NCBI RefSeq assembly: GCF_042676025.1
Contig: NZ_JBHTJP010000032.1
Coordinates: forward strand, 434,001-498,000
Direction of reading: 5' to 3'
Source of the DNA: Salinimicrobium gaetbulicola
GTDB taxonomy: Bacteria > Bacteroidota > Bacteroidia > Flavobacteriales > Flavobacteriaceae
Length of the DNA: 64,000 bases
The notes under the pieces are model-generated. The model had not been told where the DNA came from. It searched no databases and saw only the letters and a program-made list of their open reading frames with translations. Positions 61,470 to 64,000 of this stretch are shown here, piece by piece; the stretch's first letter is position 1; each line of letters starts with the position of its first letter. The position numbers and the translations under genes are program-made.

Positions 61470-63161
61470 TTACCTCACCAACTTCTTGTATTTAATACGT
61501 TTTGGAGTCACATCTCCACCAAGTCTCTTTTTCTTATTCTCTTCATATTCAGAGAAACTTCCTTCAAAGAAATACACTTCAGAGTTACCTTCAAAAGCCA
61601 AGATATGTGTACAAACACGATCAAGGAACCAACGGTCGTGAGAAATGATCACTCCACATCCGGCAAAATTTTCAAGTCCTTCTTCCAAAGCCCGAAGGGT
61701 ATTCACATCAAGGTCGTTGGTAGGCTCATCCAGAAGCAGTACGTTCCCTTCTTCCTTAAGGGTCATTGCTAAATGCAGACGGTTCCTTTCTCCTCCCGAA
61801 AGCATACTTACCTTTTTGTTTTGCTCACTTCCGCTGAAGTTGAATCGGCTTAAATAGGCTCTGGAATTTACCTGGCGCCCTCCCATCATGATAAGTTCCT
61901 GCTCATCACTAAAGTTCTGCCAAATGGTTTTTTCCGGATCTATGTTAGAGTGACTTTGATCAACATATGCGATCTTGGCGGTATCTCCCACCTCAAAAGT
62001 TCCTTTATCTGGTGTCTCTTCTCCCATAATCATTTTGAAGATCGTGGTCTTACCGGCTCCGTTGGGTCCAATGATCCCTACGATCCCGGCCTGTGGTAAT
62101 TTGAAGTTGAGATCGTCATAAAGTAACTTATCTCCGTATGCTTTTGCCACCCCTTTAGCCTCGATCACATTTGTTCCCAAACGTGGACCATTAGGAATAT
62201 AAATCTCCAGTTTCTCGTCCATTTGCTTTTGATCCTGGCTCATCAACTTATCGTAGTTATTCAAACGGGCCTTTTGTTTAGCCTGTCTCCCTTTCGGTGC
62301 CATACGAGACCACTCCAATTCACGTTCAAGCGTTTTTTGACGCTTACTGGCTTGTTTTTGCTCCTGGGCTAGACGCTTAGATTTCTGATCTAACCAGGAA
62401 GAGTAGTTTCCTTTCCATGGAATACCTTCACCTCTGTCAAGTTCCAGGATCCATCCTGCAACATTATCCAGGAAGTAACGGTCGTGAGTTACAGCGATCA
62501 CTGTTCCTTTATACTGCTGTAAATGATGCTCAAGCCACAATACCGATTCGGCATCGAGGTGGTTGGTAGGCTCATCCAGCAATAATACATCAGGTTCCTG
62601 AAGTAATAATCTACATAGGGCTACACGTCTGCGCTCTCCCCCGGAAAGCACTCCGATCTTCTTGTCTGGTTCCGGCGTACGCAAGGCATCCATTGCGATC
62701 TCAAGTTTGGTATCGAGTTCCCACGCATTGCTGGCATCGATCTTATCCTGAAGCTCAGCCTGCTTATCCATAAGCTTCTGCATCTTATCTGGATCTTCAT
62801 AGACTTCCGGCAACCCGAACATGTCATTTATCTTGTTATATTCATCAAGAATGGCAACAGTTTCCGCAGCACCTTCTTTCACTACCTCCAAAACGGTTTT
62901 ATCTTCATCCAGTTTTGGTTCCTGCTCAAGGTAACCAACAGAATATCCCGGTGCGAACACCACGTCTCCCTGGTAATTCTTTTCCTCCCCAGCAATAATA
63001 CGTAGAAGCGTAGATTTTCCTGATCCGTTCAAACCAAGAATCCCGATCTTCGCGCCGTAGAAAAAACTAAGATAAATGTTCTTTAAAACCGGAGTGTTAG
63101 CTCCTTGATAGGTCTTGGTAAGACCAGACATGGAAAAGATCACTTTTTTATCATCTGCCAT
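61470..63161 (-). CDS. ettA: energy-dependent translational throttle protein EttA (ABC-F)
   Basis: A 563-residue ABC-F ATPase that binds the ribosomal E site and couples initiation of translation to ATP supply. Two ATPase domains: first Walker A GLNGSGKST (about 41-49), signature LSGGERRR, and LLDEPTNHLD; second GPNGAGKTT (about 365-373), LSGGERNR and LLDEPTNDLD. The long linker carries the arm and PtIM segments (KRQKTLERELEWSRM, KARLNNYDKLM). Length and the toe and arm sequence favour EttA over Uup or resistance ABC-Fs. Confidence 0.94.
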   Translation of the reverse strand: MADDKKVIFSMSGLTKTYQGANTPVLKNIYLSFFYGAKIGILGLNGSGKSTLLRIIAGEEKNYQGDVVFAPGYSVGYLEQEPKLDEDKTVLEVVKEGAAETVAILDEYNKINDMFGLPEVYEDPDKMQKLMDKQAELQDKIDASNAWELDTKLEIAMDALRTPEPDKKIGVLSGGERRRVALCRLLLQEPDVLLLDEPTNHLDAESVLWLEHHLQQYKGTVIAVTHDRYFLDNVAGWILELDRGEGIPWKGNYSSWLDQKSKRLAQEQKQASKRQKTLERELEWSRMAPKGRQAKQKARLNNYDKLMSQDQKQMDEKLEIYIPNGPRLGTNVIEAKGVAKAYGDKLLYDDLNFKLPQAGIVGIIGPNGAGKTTIFKMIMGEETPDKGTFEVGDTAKIAYVDQSHSNIDPEKTIWQNFSDEQELIMMGGRQVNSRAYLSRFNFSGSEQNKKVSMLSGGERNRLHLAMTLKEEGNVLLLDEPTNDLDVNTLRALEEGLENFAGCGVIISHDRWFLDRVCTHILAFEGNSEVYFFEGSFSEYEENKKKRLGGDVTPKRIKYKKLVR

Positions 63162-63285
63162 AAAAATGTTTTTTAAAATTGGTTTCAGTCTGAATTTTAA
63201 AACATTACGTTCTAAATCCTGAAAAAATTAATATTCGCAAATATCATAATTTTAGAAATGATATTCACTTCAGATGCTTGAAAAT

Positions 63286-63765
63286 TTAAGAAGAATGAAG
63301 TCCCAAAAGCCTTAATATGATCAGTAATTGACCTGTGTGATAAGCTGTGTGTTCTATAACCAGCATTATCTCCCTGAAGATCGAATGTTTTTCGTTTGAA
63401 GGAACAGGATCGGAAAGGTCATTTTCAGGATCTAAAACATGCGCTGCCAGTGCCTCTCTTTCCTTAAAGAAATCAGATTTCAAATGTTCCCACTCTTTCT
63501 CATTACTGGGAGCTTGATGATCTGGCCAGTAATCTTCAGGCCAGGAATGCTCCTCATAATCTTTATTCCGGCAATAATTCAGAATGTCTTGCTGGGTAAA
63601 CTTTAAATGGTAGAATTGTTCATAAAAGGAATAAGGCAAACCTTTGGGCCGCTTGCCAACATCCTTAAAACTTATTTTTTTGAGCAGTTCTTCTACCGGC
63701 ATAAAAGCGTGGCCACCGCTAAGATGAGAAACCAGTTGCTCTTTTGTACTTCCAGAAGTTCCCAT
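63286..63765 (-). CDS. DinB family four-helix bundle protein
   Basis: A 159-residue protein of the DinB/YfiT metal-binding four-helix fold. The ligand set appears as His in LSGGHAFMP and the HTAYHTGQ motif, in which the two histidines are three residues apart. The function is unknown; related proteins include bacillithiol-dependent transferases, which would suit an organism with bshB1, but this is speculation. It is last on its strand before a 3' truncated gene at the window edge. Confidence 0.85.
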   Translation of the reverse strand: MGTSGSTKEQLVSHLSGGHAFMPVEELLKKISFKDVGKRPKGLPYSFYEQFYHLKFTQQDILNYCRNKDYEEHSWPEDYWPDHQAPSNEKEWEHLKSDFFKEREALAAHVLDPENDLSDPVPSNEKHSIFREIMLVIEHTAYHTGQLLIILRLLGLHSS

Positions 63766-63846
63766 AGTAAAAGTAATTTAATCACCTTAAAAATACTCAT
63801 TTGTGGGTAATGGACCATATTATCTGCAATGCTAGATTTGATAAAC

Positions 63847-63885
63847 AAAAAAAGGATAAAGACACTGGTTCTTTATCCCTTTTTT
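63847..63885 (-). terminator. terminator of the gene truncated at the right edge
   Basis: GGATAAAG / CTTTATCC stem with nine-base loop, followed on the minus strand by a run of seven T. It is 26 bases after the stop codon of the partial gene. Confidence 0.78.
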
Positions 63886-63910
63886 AATGAAGTATTTCAA
63901 ATGTTATACT

Positions 63911-64000
63911 TTAAACTCTCCCTTTTAAAGCATTGAATGCCCAGGACATTACAAAGAATCCTATTCCCACTGTTGAAAAGCCAATAGCGTATTCTCTATA
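63911..64000 (-). CDS. C-terminal fragment of a membrane protein (partial, runs off the window)
   Basis: The last 29 codons, ending TAA, of a gene that continues beyond position 64000. The visible part is one hydrophobic helix, YREYAIGFSTVGIGFFVMSW, followed by a short polar tail (AFNALKGRV). A terminator follows. Too short to name a family. Confidence 0.6.
   Translation of the reverse strand, partial: YREYAIGFSTVGIGFFVMSWAFNALKGRV

Noticed and set aside
1..64000. CRISPR arrays, insertion sequences, prophage or defence islands
   Set aside because: No regularly spaced repeats, transposase, integrase, phage or restriction-type genes were seen; the holin-like protein at 39.5 kb has no phage context.

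Overview
The window reads as an ordinary chromosomal stretch of a marine-type member of the Flavobacteriaceae (Bacteroidetes); Christiangramia/Gramella, Salegentibacter or Zunongwangia relatives would fit, but the genus is an inference. The grounds are gene content (DUF6952, BshB1, a bacterial GH3 protein, split propeller/LytTR signalling, M3 and M28 exported peptidases), roughly 38-40% GC, weak Shine-Dalgarno sequences, and repeated -7 promoter boxes of the Bacteroidetes type TAnnTTTG. I see no prophage, insertion sequence, integron, CRISPR array or replication origin. About 62 protein genes and two tRNA genes (Ser-UGA, His-GUG) fill almost all of the sequence.

Layout. 0-5 kb: an FMN reductase-PabB-TilS block on the minus strand, divergent from a DEAD-box RNA helicase. 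5-12 kb: an orphan PAS histidine kinase, a GH3-family protein, a TlpA-like thioredoxin and a large M3 lipoprotein peptidase. 12-17 kb: an overlapping SDR/FAD oxidoreductase pair, a MATE exporter and small genes. 17-24 kb: lipoamide dehydrogenase, an Lrp regulator divergent from a Cys/Met PLP enzyme, deoC-deoD and an NhaC antiporter. 23.8-26 kb: a thiol peroxide-defence run (AhpC-type peroxiredoxin, thioredoxin, DUF6952, Tpx) followed by a diacylglycerol/undecaprenol kinase. 26-32 kb: ftsK-lolA-lptF/G and a ribB with a degenerate GTP cyclohydrolase II domain.

32-42 kb: a nitroreductase, a 48-residue membrane peptide gene, an AraC regulator, a GAF histidine kinase, the non-homologous end-joining pair ku-ligD, a flavodoxin-like protein with a small membrane protein, an Old Yellow Enzyme and an AtoE-type fatty acid transporter. 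42.8-51.1 kb is the most regulator-dense part: a LytS/LytTR pair, an orphan receiver-HTH regulator, a CAT-like acetyltransferase, and a second LytTR regulator overlapping a 994-residue periplasmic propeller kinase. 51.4-54 kb: both tRNAs, a likely non-coding RNA, a CBS protein and an M28 peptidase. 53.8-64 kb: bshB1 and a trans-sulfuration enzyme, hutI-hutG with two small genes, an MBL-fold lipoprotein, a DUF2254 channel-like protein, EttA, a DinB protein and the tail of a truncated gene at the right edge.

No single new multi-gene defence or biosynthetic system stands out. The best leads are a Tpx with only one cysteine, the RibB protein whose second domain has lost its zinc cysteines, the DUF6952 gene overlapping thioredoxin in the peroxide operon, an orphan plus-strand terminator with two further hairpins that implies an unannotated RNA near 51.7-51.85 kb, and several very small genes. 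All family assignments come from reading motifs and recalled family knowledge; no database search was run.
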